Shown: piece after piece, positions 1 through 6,960 of the stretch
Layout of the letters: each line of letters begins with the position of its first letter
How positions within the stretch are numbered: position 1 is the stretch's first letter
Source: Polynucleobacter sp.
GTDB taxonomy: Bacteria > Pseudomonadota > Gammaproteobacteria > Burkholderiales > Burkholderiaceae
Assembly (NCBI GenBank): GCA_023257325.1
Contig: JALRCP010000195.1
Location: forward strand, 1-8,050
Reading direction: 5' to 3'
Length of the DNA stretch: 8,050 nucleotides
The notes under the pieces: model-generated
Databases searched by the model: none
What the model was told of the DNA's origin: nothing
What the model saw: only the letters and a program-made list of their open reading frames with translations
Position numbers and translations under genes: made by a program

Positions 1-21
1 TTGTAGTACCGTAAGTCCAGG

Positions 22-97
22 GTCCCCATCGTCTAGAGGCCTAGGACACCACCCTTTCACGGTGGGTACCGGGGTTCGAATCCCCGTGGGGACGCCA
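22..97 (+). tRNA. tRNA-Glu (anticodon UUC)
   Basis: This is a complete 76-nt cloverleaf. The 7-bp acceptor stem pairs GTCCCCA at 22-28 with TGGGGAC at 87-93. The anticodon arm is CCACC-CTTTCAC-GGTGG, so the anticodon is TTC and reads GAA/GAG. The T-arm contains the canonical GGTTCGAATCC. The discriminator is G94, and CCA is encoded at 95-97. It lies 7 nt upstream of tRNA-Asp, so both are probably processed from one transcript. No convincing promoter is visible in the 21 bases before it; the promoter probably lies outside the window. Confidence 0.97.
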
Positions 98-104
98 AGT
101 TTTT

Positions 105-181
105 GGAGCGGTAGTTCAGTTGGTTAGAATACCGGCCTGTCACGCCGGGGGTCGCGGGTTCGAGTCCCGTCCGCTCCGCCA
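105..181 (+). tRNA. tRNA-Asp (anticodon GUC)
   Basis: This is a complete 77-nt cloverleaf. The acceptor stem pairs GGAGCGG at 105-111 with CCGCTCC at 171-177. The anticodon arm is CCGGC-CTGTCAC-GCCGG, so the anticodon is GTC, which decodes Asp codons GAC/GAT. The T-arm contains GGGTTCGAGTCCC. The discriminator is G178, and CCA is encoded at 179-181. A strong intrinsic terminator begins 7 nt after the CCA, so this is the last gene of the tRNA transcript. Confidence 0.97.
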
Positions 182-187
182 ACAAGA

Positions 188-223
188 AAGCCCTTGTTAT
201 GTAACAAGGGCTTTTTTCTTTTT
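188..223 (+). terminator. Intrinsic terminator of the tRNA-Glu/tRNA-Asp transcript
   Basis: An 11-bp perfect stem pairs AAGCCCTTGTT (188-198) with AACAAGGGCTT (203-213) around a 4-nt loop. It is followed by a T-rich tract (TTTTTTCTTTTT, 212-223). This is a textbook Rho-independent terminator. It ends only 19 nt before the yheS start codon, which raises the question of how that gene is transcribed. Confidence 0.93.
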
Positions 224-242
224 CTGGTGTGGCTGCAAAGGA

Positions 243-2222
243 ATGATTACCTTAAATAATGTTTCTCTTCGTCGTGGAGCCAAGCTATTGCTTGATAAGG
301 CCACGGTGACTCTTAATCCAGGCGAAAAAGTTGGCTTGGTGGGGCGCAATGGTGCGGGGAAATCAACCTTGTTTGCGCTACTCAATGGTTCACTTCATGA
401 GGATGGCGGGGATTTTTCAATTCCCAAGGTCTGGCGCATGGCTCAAGTGGCTCAAAACATGCCAGAAACCTCGGAAACTGCAACAGAGTTTGTTATTGCA
501 GGAGACAGTCGATTAATAGAATTAAGACAAGCACTTCAGGCAGCAGAACTTGCTGAAGATGGCATGGCCATGGCACATGCACACGTCGATTTGGCTGACG
601 CAGGCGAGCATGATGCAAGCTCTAGAGCACAAGCGCTGATTCTTGGATTAGGTTTTAAGGTCAGTGAGCTTGATCAACCTGTGAACAGTTTTTCGGGTGG
701 TTGGCGGATGCGTTTGCAATTAGCACGGGCCTTGATGTGTCCATCTGATTTGCTGCTCTTAGATGAGCCCACCAACCACTTGGACTTGGATGCTTTGGTT
801 TGGTTGGAAGCATGGTTAAAGCGCTATACCGGAACGATGATTGTGATTTCTCATGACAGAGAGTTTTTGGATGCGGTGACCAATGTAACCTTGCACATTG
901 AACACGCCAAACTTAATCGTTATGGGGGTAATTACAGTTCTTTTGAAACCATGCGCGCGGAGCAGTTGGAGTTGCAGCAAGCATCGTTTGCTAAGCAACA
1001 AGAAAAAATTGCTCATTTACAAAAATTCATTACACGTTTTAAAGCCAAAGCCAGTAAGGCAAAGCAAGCTCAGAGTCGAGTCAAAGCACTAGAGCGCATG
1101 GAAAAAATTGCGCCAGTATTGGCCGATGCAGAATTTACCTTTGAATTCAAAGAACCTCAAAATTTACCCAATCCTATGTTGGCAATCAGTGATGCGTCTT
1201 TTGGATATCGGGTCGATGGCGCAGAAAAAATTATTATTAAAAATGTTAATAAGTCGGTTTTAGCCGGGCAGCGCATTGGTATTTTAGGTGCCAATGGCCA
1301 AGGTAAATCAACCTTGGTCAAAACAATTGCCAGAACCATGCCTCAATTGGCTGGCACAGTGACTGAGGGTAAGGGTTTAAACATTGGCTATTTTGCTCAG
1401 CAAGAGCTTGATGTGTTGCGTCCTGAGGATAACCCCATGGAGCACATGATTCGTTTGGCCAAAGAATTAGGACCTCAATCTGCTGAGTCGGGTAAAGAGC
1501 AAGATTTACGGAATTTTTTGGGGACTTTTAATTTTGCTGGTGACATGGTCAAGCAAGCAGTTGGCACCATGAGTGGGGGTGAAAAAGCTCGTTTGGTGTT
1601 GGCGATGATTGTTTGGCAAAGACCCAATTTATTGTTATTGGATGAGCCAACCAACCATTTAGATTTAGCGACTCGCGAAGCGTTATCGATGGCGCTTAAT
1701 GAGTTTGAAGGGACGGTGATGTTGGTAAGCCACGATCGCGCCTTATTAAGAGCTGTTTGCGATGAGTTTTGGTTGGTTGGGCGTGGAGAAATTAAACCGT
1801 TTGACGGTGATTTAGATGATTACCAACAATATTTGTTGAATGAATCAAAGCGATTGCGCGAAGAAGCCAAGCTAGCCTCTGAAGAAACAGTGGCTCCTAC
1901 CACCATTCAAACGACAGTCTCTGAAGTCAAAAAATCACCGATTCAAACCAGTGAGCAACGCAAACTTGAGTCAGCCAGAAGGCAAGAGATCAATGCGCAA
2001 ATTAAGCCAATTAAGAAACAGATTGAAAAACTAGAAAAAGTGATGGCTGAATTACAGCTTGAAAAATCTCAATTAGAGGCACGTTTGATGGAGCCCATAC
2101 AAGCCCAAGAGATTGCGCAGATCGGTAAGAAACTAAAGTCTTTGGGTGATGAATTGAATTCAGTAGAGGAACAGTGGATGGATTGTGCGGCTCAAATTGA
2201 GACGATTGAATCCAATCATTGA
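243..2222 (+). CDS. yheS: ABC-F family ribosome-associated ATPase, YheS-like
   Basis: This is a 659-aa soluble ABC-F protein with two nucleotide-binding domains and no membrane segments. NBD1 has Walker A GRNGAGKS (34-41), signature FSGGW (150-154), Walker B plus DEPTNHLDLD (D174, E175) and switch H204. The charged linker (about 225-310) resembles the ABC-F P-site tRNA interaction motif. NBD2 has GANGQGKS (349-356), MSGGE (443-447), D467/E468 and H497. A lysine/glutamate-rich tail (about 570-650) is probably coiled coil. Motifs, linker and length resemble E. coli YheS, which acts at the ribosome; the exact role here is inferred from the family. The frame stays open upstream into tRNA-Asp, but homology begins at this ATG (MITLNNVSL). 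The purine run AAAGGA directly abuts the ATG, leaving no normal Shine-Dalgarno spacing. The 3' end overlaps the convergent gene by 7 bp. Confidence 0.94.
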   Translation: MITLNNVSLRRGAKLLLDKATVTLNPGEKVGLVGRNGAGKSTLFALLNGSLHEDGGDFSIPKVWRMAQVAQNMPETSETATEFVIAGDSRLIELRQALQAAELAEDGMAMAHAHVDLADAGEHDASSRAQALILGLGFKVSELDQPVNSFSGGWRMRLQLARALMCPSDLLLLDEPTNHLDLDALVWLEAWLKRYTGTMIVISHDREFLDAVTNVTLHIEHAKLNRYGGNYSSFETMRAEQLELQQASFAKQQEKIAHLQKFITRFKAKASKAKQAQSRVKALERMEKIAPVLADAEFTFEFKEPQNLPNPMLAISDASFGYRVDGAEKIIIKNVNKSVLAGQRIGILGANGQGKSTLVKTIARTMPQLAGTVTEGKGLNIGYFAQQELDVLRPEDNPMEHMIRLAKELGPQSAESGKEQDLRNFLGTFNFAGDMVKQAVGTMSGGEKARLVLAMIVWQRPNLLLLDEPTNHLDLATREALSMALNEFEGTVMLVSHDRALLRAVCDEFWLVGRGEIKPFDGDLDDYQQYLLNESKRLREEAKLASEETVAPTTIQTTVSEVKKSPIQTSEQRKLESARRQEINAQIKPIKKQIEKLEKVMAELQLEKSQLEARLMEPIQAQEIAQIGKKLKSLGDELNSVEEQWMDCAAQIETIESNH

Positions 2223-3091
2223 AAAAATTTTGTGTATCTTAAAAAGATACGATGCTTGTCTTCAAAGCTGGCATTTGAGTCGATGTCTTGACCGTATTGC
2301 AGGCTCACTCGTCCGAAAGAATATTTTCCAATCAGACTCAATTGATAACGGTGAGTCGTCATTTGATTGTTTTGAGCAAGGCCTCTAAAGATTGTTTCCC
2401 CACCTTCAGAATAAAAATAAGAGACCGCTAGACTGTAATGCTGATGAAAATCGTAGAGTAAACCTGTTTGGGCGCTGTACAAGGGTTTTTGATCAAGCTT
2501 TCCCAATGCATTGGCCAATGATCGACTTTCATCATTGCTTCCAAACCACAAAACATCCAAGGCGCTCATCCAATCTAAATTGGGGGCAATTCTACGTTGA
2601 TAGGCCACTTGGCCTGCCCACTTGTAACGATTTTCGCCCATGTTGAAAACCCGATTACTAGAGTAACTACCGGTTGGCGCCATCAAATATCCGGCCACAG
2701 CAAAATAGGTTTTGCTGGCGCGATCCACATAGGGCCAGTAAGCTAAGACCACAGTTGTGTCTATCATTCCGTTGTCAGAGGCGTAGGGAGCTAGGGCGCC
2801 AGCGGTTTCAGTTTTGCCAGTGCCTGTGTGAACATAAAATAAAGCAGGTTGAGCATTCAACTCAAAAGCATGGGTGTAGCGCAGTTGCGCCTGAGTTTGG
2901 TTAACGATGGCATTGCCTGCAGCCACACGCTCGGCGTTCAAGTAAGACAGTTGAATACTTTTTAATCCGGGAGTGGGCGCTGTGGCATCCCCGGGTTGTA
3001 AGTCAATGGCCCTCACTTGGTTCGTGGCCAAAATAGCCATGAAGCCAAAAAAAATTTTGAAAAGAGGGGCTTGAAAATAATAGAAGCGCAT
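2216..3091 (-). CDS. Outer-membrane beta-barrel protein, phenol MetA-pathway transporter-like
   Basis: This 291-aa protein has an N-terminal signal peptide: R2, a hydrophobic core at about 9-22, and a likely cleavage after QVRA (A28). The rest alternates polar and aromatic residues as in a beta-barrel, for example TYFAVAGYLMAPTGSY at 128-143. APTGSY followed by FNMGENRYKW (149-158) strongly resembles the Pfam family named for MetA-pathway phenol degradation, whose members are putative outer-membrane channels with mostly unknown substrates. No catabolic gene lies nearby, so a role in aromatic degradation is not supported here. The C-terminus is FFQ rather than a final Phe, so the barrel-assembly signal is slightly atypical. 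The start gives a proper signal peptide, but no Shine-Dalgarno is visible before it; Met18 would cut the signal peptide short. The stop lies inside the last codons of the opposing yheS gene. Confidence 0.8.
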   Translation of the reverse strand: MRFYYFQAPLFKIFFGFMAILATNQVRAIDLQPGDATAPTPGLKSIQLSYLNAERVAAGNAIVNQTQAQLRYTHAFELNAQPALFYVHTGTGKTETAGALAPYASDNGMIDTTVVLAYWPYVDRASKTYFAVAGYLMAPTGSYSSNRVFNMGENRYKWAGQVAYQRRIAPNLDWMSALDVLWFGSNDESRSLANALGKLDQKPLYSAQTGLLYDFHQHYSLAVSYFYSEGGETIFRGLAQNNQMTTHRYQLSLIGKYSFGRVSLQYGQDIDSNASFEDKHRIFLRYTKFFQ

Positions 3092-3184
3092 ATAAATTAA
3101 TTGTGTGCAATTCTACTCGTTTGACAGAAATGAATTTCATTATCTATTGAATGTCTGTATGTCATCTAAATGAGTATTCAGACG

Positions 3185-3212
3185 TTGAATGAAAGAATCC
3201 ATCGTTTATGAT
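3185..3212 (+). promoter_or_regulatory. Candidate sigma-70 promoter of the glycine-zipper lipoprotein gene
   Basis: The -35 TTGAAT (3185-3190, 4/6 to consensus) and -10 TATGAT (3207-3212, 5/6) are separated by 16 nt. Transcription would start near 3219, giving a leader of about 43 nt. An exact TTGACA also occurs further upstream at 3121-3126, but its downstream -10 candidates are poor. Confidence 0.5.
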
Positions 3213-3250
3213 GAACGGTAGTCAAAGGCTCGAATGGGGCCGCATCTTAT

Positions 3251-3255
3251 AAGGA
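3251..3255 (+). promoter_or_regulatory. Ribosome binding site deciding the lipoprotein start
   Basis: AAGGA sits 6 nt before the ATG at 3262. It is the clearest Shine-Dalgarno on the plus strand of this window, and it supports the start that yields a complete lipoprotein signal peptide. Confidence 0.8.
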
Positions 3256-3261
3256 ATTGAT

Positions 3262-3729
3262 ATGCATCAGAATTTTAAAAAAATTGGTCTCATGATGGTT
3301 TTAACTGGCACCTTGGTGGGTTGTGCATCTACTCCTGTGGGTCCTAGTTTGACGGTGATGCCGGCTCCTGGAAGATCCTTTGAGGTGTTCCAAAAAGATG
3401 ATCAAGAGTGCCGTGCCTATGCCCAAAATTCCTTAAATACCACGGCCGATGAAATCGCTGCCAAAAATACCGCAAAAACTGCGATTGTGGGAGCCGCGAT
3501 TGGTGCAGTTGCGGGCGCAATGGCTGATGGTGGTAGTTCTAGAAATGTCGGTACAGGTGCAGCGGTAGGATTGTTGGGAGGAGCCGCTATGGGAGCCGCC
3601 TCAGGAAGTGATTCATCAAAAGAAGTTCAGCGCCGCTACGACATTGCTTATCAACAATGCATGTATGCCAAAGGGCATCAGGTGCCAGGATATTCAATCC
3701 AAAAGCCAGTTGACTCATCTACCAAATAA
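3262..3729 (+). CDS. Glycine-zipper outer-membrane lipoprotein
   Basis: This is a 155-aa protein with a lipoprotein signal peptide: K6/K7, a hydrophobic core at about 8-18, and a lipobox ending GC at Cys21. The following residues are A-S-T with no Asp at +2, which predicts outer-membrane sorting. A short conserved-looking segment, GRSFEVFQKDDQEC (37-50), precedes two glycine-zipper stretches, about 74-90 and 97-115, with G/A every three to four residues (GAAIGAVAGAM; GAAVGLLGGAAMGAASG). Such hairpins insert in or pack against membranes in the YMGG/glycine-zipper 2TM families, which are poorly characterised. Cys50 and Cys133 could form a disulfide bracketing the zipper. It is transcribed alone from a good ribosome site and ends at a terminator. 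The lipoprotein and zipper assignments are well supported; the biological function is unknown. Confidence 0.85.
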   Translation: MHQNFKKIGLMMVLTGTLVGCASTPVGPSLTVMPAPGRSFEVFQKDDQECRAYAQNSLNTTADEIAAKNTAKTAIVGAAIGAVAGAMADGGSSRNVGTGAAVGLLGGAAMGAASGSDSSKEVQRRYDIAYQQCMYAKGHQVPGYSIQKPVDSSTK

Positions 3730-3745
3730 TCACAACTACTCGATG

Positions 3746-3781
3746 AAGAGCATTAAATCTCAATAGGGGGATGCTCTTTTT
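3746..3781 (+). terminator. Intrinsic terminator of the lipoprotein gene, overlapping the MATE gene end
   Basis: An 8-bp perfect stem pairs AAGAGCAT (3746-3753) with ATGCTCTT (3771-3778) around a 17-nt loop. It runs into TTTTT (3777-3781). The T-run is on the plus-strand side only, so it mainly serves the lipoprotein gene. The loop is long for an efficient terminator. The right half lies inside the last codons of the convergent MATE gene. Confidence 0.55.
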
Positions 3782-5132
3782 CAAAACGCTGGGCCGTTCG
3801 CTTAAACAAGCTAATCAGTAAGGCTGCTGCAATAGCAAGGCTGGCACTGTTGGCAAACCAAAATCCTTGGGCTCCTTGAAGTGTCTCTGGAATGGTGCCG
3901 GTTAAATTAAAACCTAATACATAACCACCGCCAAGGCCCACTCCCCATAAAGAAATCGCATAAATCCACATCGGCCAAAAAGCCACGCGATAGCCCCGCA
4001 AAATAAAGGCTGAGGTCACTTGGAGGGCATCAAAAATCTGATAAAAAGCGATGAATAAAAACAATGGAATCGCCATTGTCTTGACTTCATCGGGTGGTGC
4101 ATACAAATCCAATAAGGGATATTTAAAGATCCAAACCATCAATCCCACCAAGACGCATAAACTGGTTGTAAATAAAAGTGCGGACCAGCCAATTTCTTTG
4201 GCTAGTTTGGGTTGATCTGCGCCGATGGATTGGGCCACAAGGGTTGAAGTGGCGATTGAAAGGGATAGGGGCAGCATGTATAAAACCGTCCCCAGGTTGG
4301 CAACAATTTGATGGCCTGCTAGTGGCACGGTACCTAGTTTTGCAATAAATAAAGCCATGAATGCAAAGGAGGTCACCTCAATGAGATAACTTAAACCAAT
4401 TGGTAGTCCTAGTTTGAGTAGCACGCCAATCTTGTGGGTGTCAGGACGACTGAACTTTTCATAGACATAAAACACTTTGTAAAAAGAGCCTCTGTAAACA
4501 ATCCAGAGCATGATCGCCAACCACAGCCAATTGATGATCACCGTGGCTAAGGCGCAACCTGGGCCTCCCATTGGCTCTATGCCAAAACTGCCATAGATAA
4601 ATAGAGCATTGAGTGGCACCTTTAAGAAGAGGCCACCGATTTGTATCCATGTCACAACGCTGGGGCGAGAGATGGCGTTGTGAAATGCGACTAAGACTCT
4701 CATGGCCATGCTGGCTGGTAAACCCCATGCCACTATTTGTAGATACAAAATGGCTTTTTCTTCAACAGCGGGACTCGCGTTGGCAATGGCTAAAAAAATG
4801 CCAGGATTGAACAGAATCACCATGCCAAAAATACTCAACCCCAGTGATAGCCACCAACCTTGACGAACTTCTTCACCGATTTCTGAAAAACGTTGGGCGC
4901 CAAATAATTGACCTGCAATCGGGGCCAGGGCCGAGACCACGCCTGTTAATCCAACATAGATGCTAATGAAAATGGAGCCCGCCATGGCCAGGGCTGCCAA
5001 GTCGTCCGTCGAAACGCGCGCCACCATGGCAGTGTCCATCACACCAAAGGCAATCACGGCCAATTGCCCCACCAAGAGGGGACCCGCTAAAGTCAGTAGG
5101 CGCGGTATGTCTCTTTTGAGATTACTGAGCAT
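3753..5132 (-). CDS. MATE-family multidrug/cation antiporter (NorM-like)
   Basis: This 459-aa inner-membrane protein has about 12 hydrophobic segments, the usual MATE length and topology. MATE transporters expel cationic drugs, dyes or metabolites in exchange for H+ or Na+. Features of the NorM branch include MDTAMVAR in TM1 (Asp33), PIAGQLFGAQ (71-80), GLPIGLSYLIEV with Glu252 in TM7, and FDALQVTSAFILRGY with Asp368 near TM10. These three acidic residues match by position and context those used for cation coupling in NorM proteins. The start codon lies inside the end of the upstream glycosyltransferase gene, an 11-bp overlap in a different frame, with no strong Shine-Dalgarno, so translational coupling is likely. 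The stop TAA touches the terminator stem of the opposing lipoprotein gene. The substrate cannot be read from sequence; a role linked to the glycosyltransferase is only a guess from operon position. Confidence 0.92.
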   Translation of the reverse strand: MLSNLKRDIPRLLTLAGPLLVGQLAVIAFGVMDTAMVARVSTDDLAALAMAGSIFISIYVGLTGVVSALAPIAGQLFGAQRFSEIGEEVRQGWWLSLGLSIFGMVILFNPGIFLAIANASPAVEEKAILYLQIVAWGLPASMAMRVLVAFHNAISRPSVVTWIQIGGLFLKVPLNALFIYGSFGIEPMGGPGCALATVIINWLWLAIMLWIVYRGSFYKVFYVYEKFSRPDTHKIGVLLKLGLPIGLSYLIEVTSFAFMALFIAKLGTVPLAGHQIVANLGTVLYMLPLSLSIATSTLVAQSIGADQPKLAKEIGWSALLFTTSLCVLVGLMVWIFKYPLLDLYAPPDEVKTMAIPLFLFIAFYQIFDALQVTSAFILRGYRVAFWPMWIYAISLWGVGLGGGYVLGFNLTGTIPETLQGAQGFWFANSASLAIAAALLISLFKRTAQRFEKEHPPIEI

Positions 5133-6858
5133 GACTCAGAACTCGATAGAGTCTTAAACGTTCATTGCGGTCGCTCACACGACGATCTTCCCAAATCAAT
5201 TCCAAATGCTTATTGAGTTTGGTTGCGGTCTTGCGCGCCTCACCGGGTTGGTTACTGATCCATAAATCGCAAGCGACATCGTCTTTGAATTTTAATTTCG
5301 TGAAATAGATGAATGAGCCCAATTGCCCATCTCCCAAATGAGTGGAGTTGATGCATACCGATTGGGAGGGAACTACTTGCACTAAACGATTGGCCACATC
5401 TCGATACGTTTTTGCGTAGTTGATGGTGGGGAGCCACAAAGTCATGAGCAAAACCCAAGTCAAGGTGGTACCTGACGCAGAGATGACCACAGCGCGCCAG
5501 ATCACTTTCGGGGCTCGAGAGGTTCTCCACTTAACAACGCTCACCCACAAAATGGTGACTGCAATCGCTGCAATCAATGCCAGCCAGCTAAATTCCGGAA
5601 TAAAGCCAGGTACTTTTTTAGCCACATTTCTTGCAAGTCCTGCAGGGAGGTTGGTGGTCATCGCAAACCACATCACCCAAATAAATGCACCCAAAATCGT
5701 GAAAGTTAATAATGCAAACCAATCAATAAAGCTGATCACACTGCGTTTGATGATTGGCAAACTAAAACATGCCCAAATGACCAATGGTGGAATAATTAGT
5801 AGTAATGATTGCTCAGTCAACGCTGTTAAATGAGTGAGGTAGATCAAAACTGCAATAATGAGTCCCAAGGGCAAAGCCATATTTGGATTGCGAATCCCAC
5901 CTAAGGGGTTGTTTGCACCTTTGCGCCAGAACCAAAGACTCCATAATGCCAATGGCCATACTGGCCAAGCATACAAAGGCAAGTTTCTGGCCATAAAACC
6001 TAAGGATTTAGATGAGGCATAAGCTTGAATAGTTTCATTGCTCCACCATGCTTGCCAAGCCAAACTCATTTGAGCAGAACTCAAATCAGAAAGCCACCAA
6101 AGTAAGGGCCACAGTCCCAGCCCCATCAATGCAACAAACCAGGTTGTTGCAAGCCACTTTGGATGAGGTTTGACTTCACAGATTGTGAGAGAAAGAATCA
6201 AACCAGCAAATATCAAAACAAACAACCACAATGATGCTGAGAGTGCAATCAGAGCAAGACCAATGCCGGTCCAAAAGCCTCCTTGAAGAGGTTTGTCTAA
6301 ACCTCTGACTAGTCCATACAAAATCGTGGTTACGCCCAATAGCTGAGCAAGGGCAGGGGTGGTTTCATGCGCGCGCAGAGCTAAACCCACGCAAGCTAAA
6401 AATATCATCAGTGCACTGTCGGCCAGTGTGCGACCGTAGTCTCGAGGTTCTGGTTGTCCTCCTAAGGCAAAGGCAGAGGGTTGGACTTCAGGTCGACGAC
6501 CCAACAAATAACTGGCATGCCAAATAGCGGCACAACTTAAGAAAAAGCAAATGGCTGAATACAAACCTGCTGAATTCGTTGGGCCCAGAACGGATTGAAA
6601 TAATCCGATGAGAGAGGCTCCTAACCAGTAAGGTAATGGACCTGCTAAGATTTCTGAGCGACCATCAATGTGCGGTAGAACCCAGTCATGCCAAGTGCCA
6701 TTGGCCAAAGTCCACATAGCGCCAAAGCCAGCAGCATCATCATTTTTCCAGGGGTCACGCCCAAATATGCCCAAAAGACCATACGTAGCGGTAATGAGGA
6801 CCAACACAAAGCGAGGAAGTGTGGAGGTGGCCGCGGCGGTTAGTCGAATCGATCTCAT
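5122..6858 (-). CDS. GT-C superfamily membrane glycosyltransferase (ArnT/PMT-like)
   Basis: This 578-aa protein has about 12-14 predicted membrane segments (first at about 13-33, last at about 454-476) and a soluble, probably periplasmic C-terminal part (about 479-578). The first loop, GRDPWKNDDAAGFGAMW then GTWHDWVLPHIDGR, followed by LAGPLPYW (71-78), aligns by eye with the ArnT segment containing PDETRYAEISREM, WIVPHL and EKPIAGYW. ArnT-type enzymes move sugars from polyprenyl-phosphate donors onto lipid A or other acceptors at the periplasmic face. Here the DET is replaced by NDD (Asp40, Asp41) and the EKP Lys is missing, so the substrate probably differs. Cys502 and Cys530 could pair in the C-terminal part. 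It is first gene of an operon with the MATE transporter. No clear Shine-Dalgarno precedes the ATG. The upstream 48 nt hold at best a weak promoter (TTTACA, 19-nt spacer, AATAAT). Confidence 0.75.
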   Translation of the reverse strand: MRSIRLTAAATSTLPRFVLVLITATYGLLGIFGRDPWKNDDAAGFGAMWTLANGTWHDWVLPHIDGRSEILAGPLPYWLGASLIGLFQSVLGPTNSAGLYSAICFFLSCAAIWHASYLLGRRPEVQPSAFALGGQPEPRDYGRTLADSALMIFLACVGLALRAHETTPALAQLLGVTTILYGLVRGLDKPLQGGFWTGIGLALIALSASLWLFVLIFAGLILSLTICEVKPHPKWLATTWFVALMGLGLWPLLWWLSDLSSAQMSLAWQAWWSNETIQAYASSKSLGFMARNLPLYAWPVWPLALWSLWFWRKGANNPLGGIRNPNMALPLGLIIAVLIYLTHLTALTEQSLLLIIPPLVIWACFSLPIIKRSVISFIDWFALLTFTILGAFIWVMWFAMTTNLPAGLARNVAKKVPGFIPEFSWLALIAAIAVTILWVSVVKWRTSRAPKVIWRAVVISASGTTLTWVLLMTLWLPTINYAKTYRDVANRLVQVVPSQSVCINSTHLGDGQLGSFIYFTKLKFKDDVACDLWISNQPGEARKTATKLNKHLELIWEDRRVSDRNERLRLYRVLSHAQ

Positions 6859-6906
6859 GCGCTTTGAATTGTGACCTGATTATTTCTGAATGAAAAGCCA
6901 ATATGT

Positions 6907-6933
6907 AAAAAAGGCAGCTCACGCTGCCTTTTT
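6907..6933 (-). terminator. Bidirectional intrinsic terminator after rpmE2
   Basis: A 6-bp GC-rich stem, GGCAGC (6913-6918) with GCTGCC (6923-6928), surrounds a 4-nt loop. It is flanked by A6 (6907-6912) and T5 (6929-6933), which extend the pairing. Read leftward it gives hairpin plus TTTTTT, directly downstream of rpmE2. It separates rpmE2 from the glycosyltransferase/MATE operon, which should therefore have its own promoter or depend on read-through. Confidence 0.93.
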
Positions 6934-6960
6934 GTCACGACTTCGGTCAAGCCGGCAATC

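Noticed and set aside
120..242. N-terminal extension of the ABC-F reading frame by 41 codons to an ATG inside tRNA-Asp
   Set aside because: The extension translates the tRNA and its terminator, and it resembles nothing in the ABC-F family. Family similarity starts exactly at the ATG at 243.
2222..2250. Hairpin GTATCTT/AAGATAC (2234-2250) with a T6 run on the minus strand, resembling a terminator for the barrel gene
   Set aside because: It lies before the barrel gene's stop codon, so termination there would make non-stop mRNA. The T-run is also separated from the stem by several bases, and the stem is AT-rich.
2392..2904. Two plus-strand open frames of 84 and 76 codons opposite the barrel gene
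   Set aside because: They are antisense to a gene with a good signal peptide and family motif; no domain, start signal or promoter supports them.
3151..3163. Direct repeat ATGTC spaced 8 bp apart in the divergent spacer
   Set aside because: Two 5-bp copies are too short to distinguish from chance, and there is no third copy.
5420..5833. 137-codon plus-strand open frame inside the glycosyltransferase gene
   Set aside because: It is antisense to a gene with clear membrane-protein character, has no recognisable domain or ribosome site, and its composition fits a shadow of hydrophobic codons.
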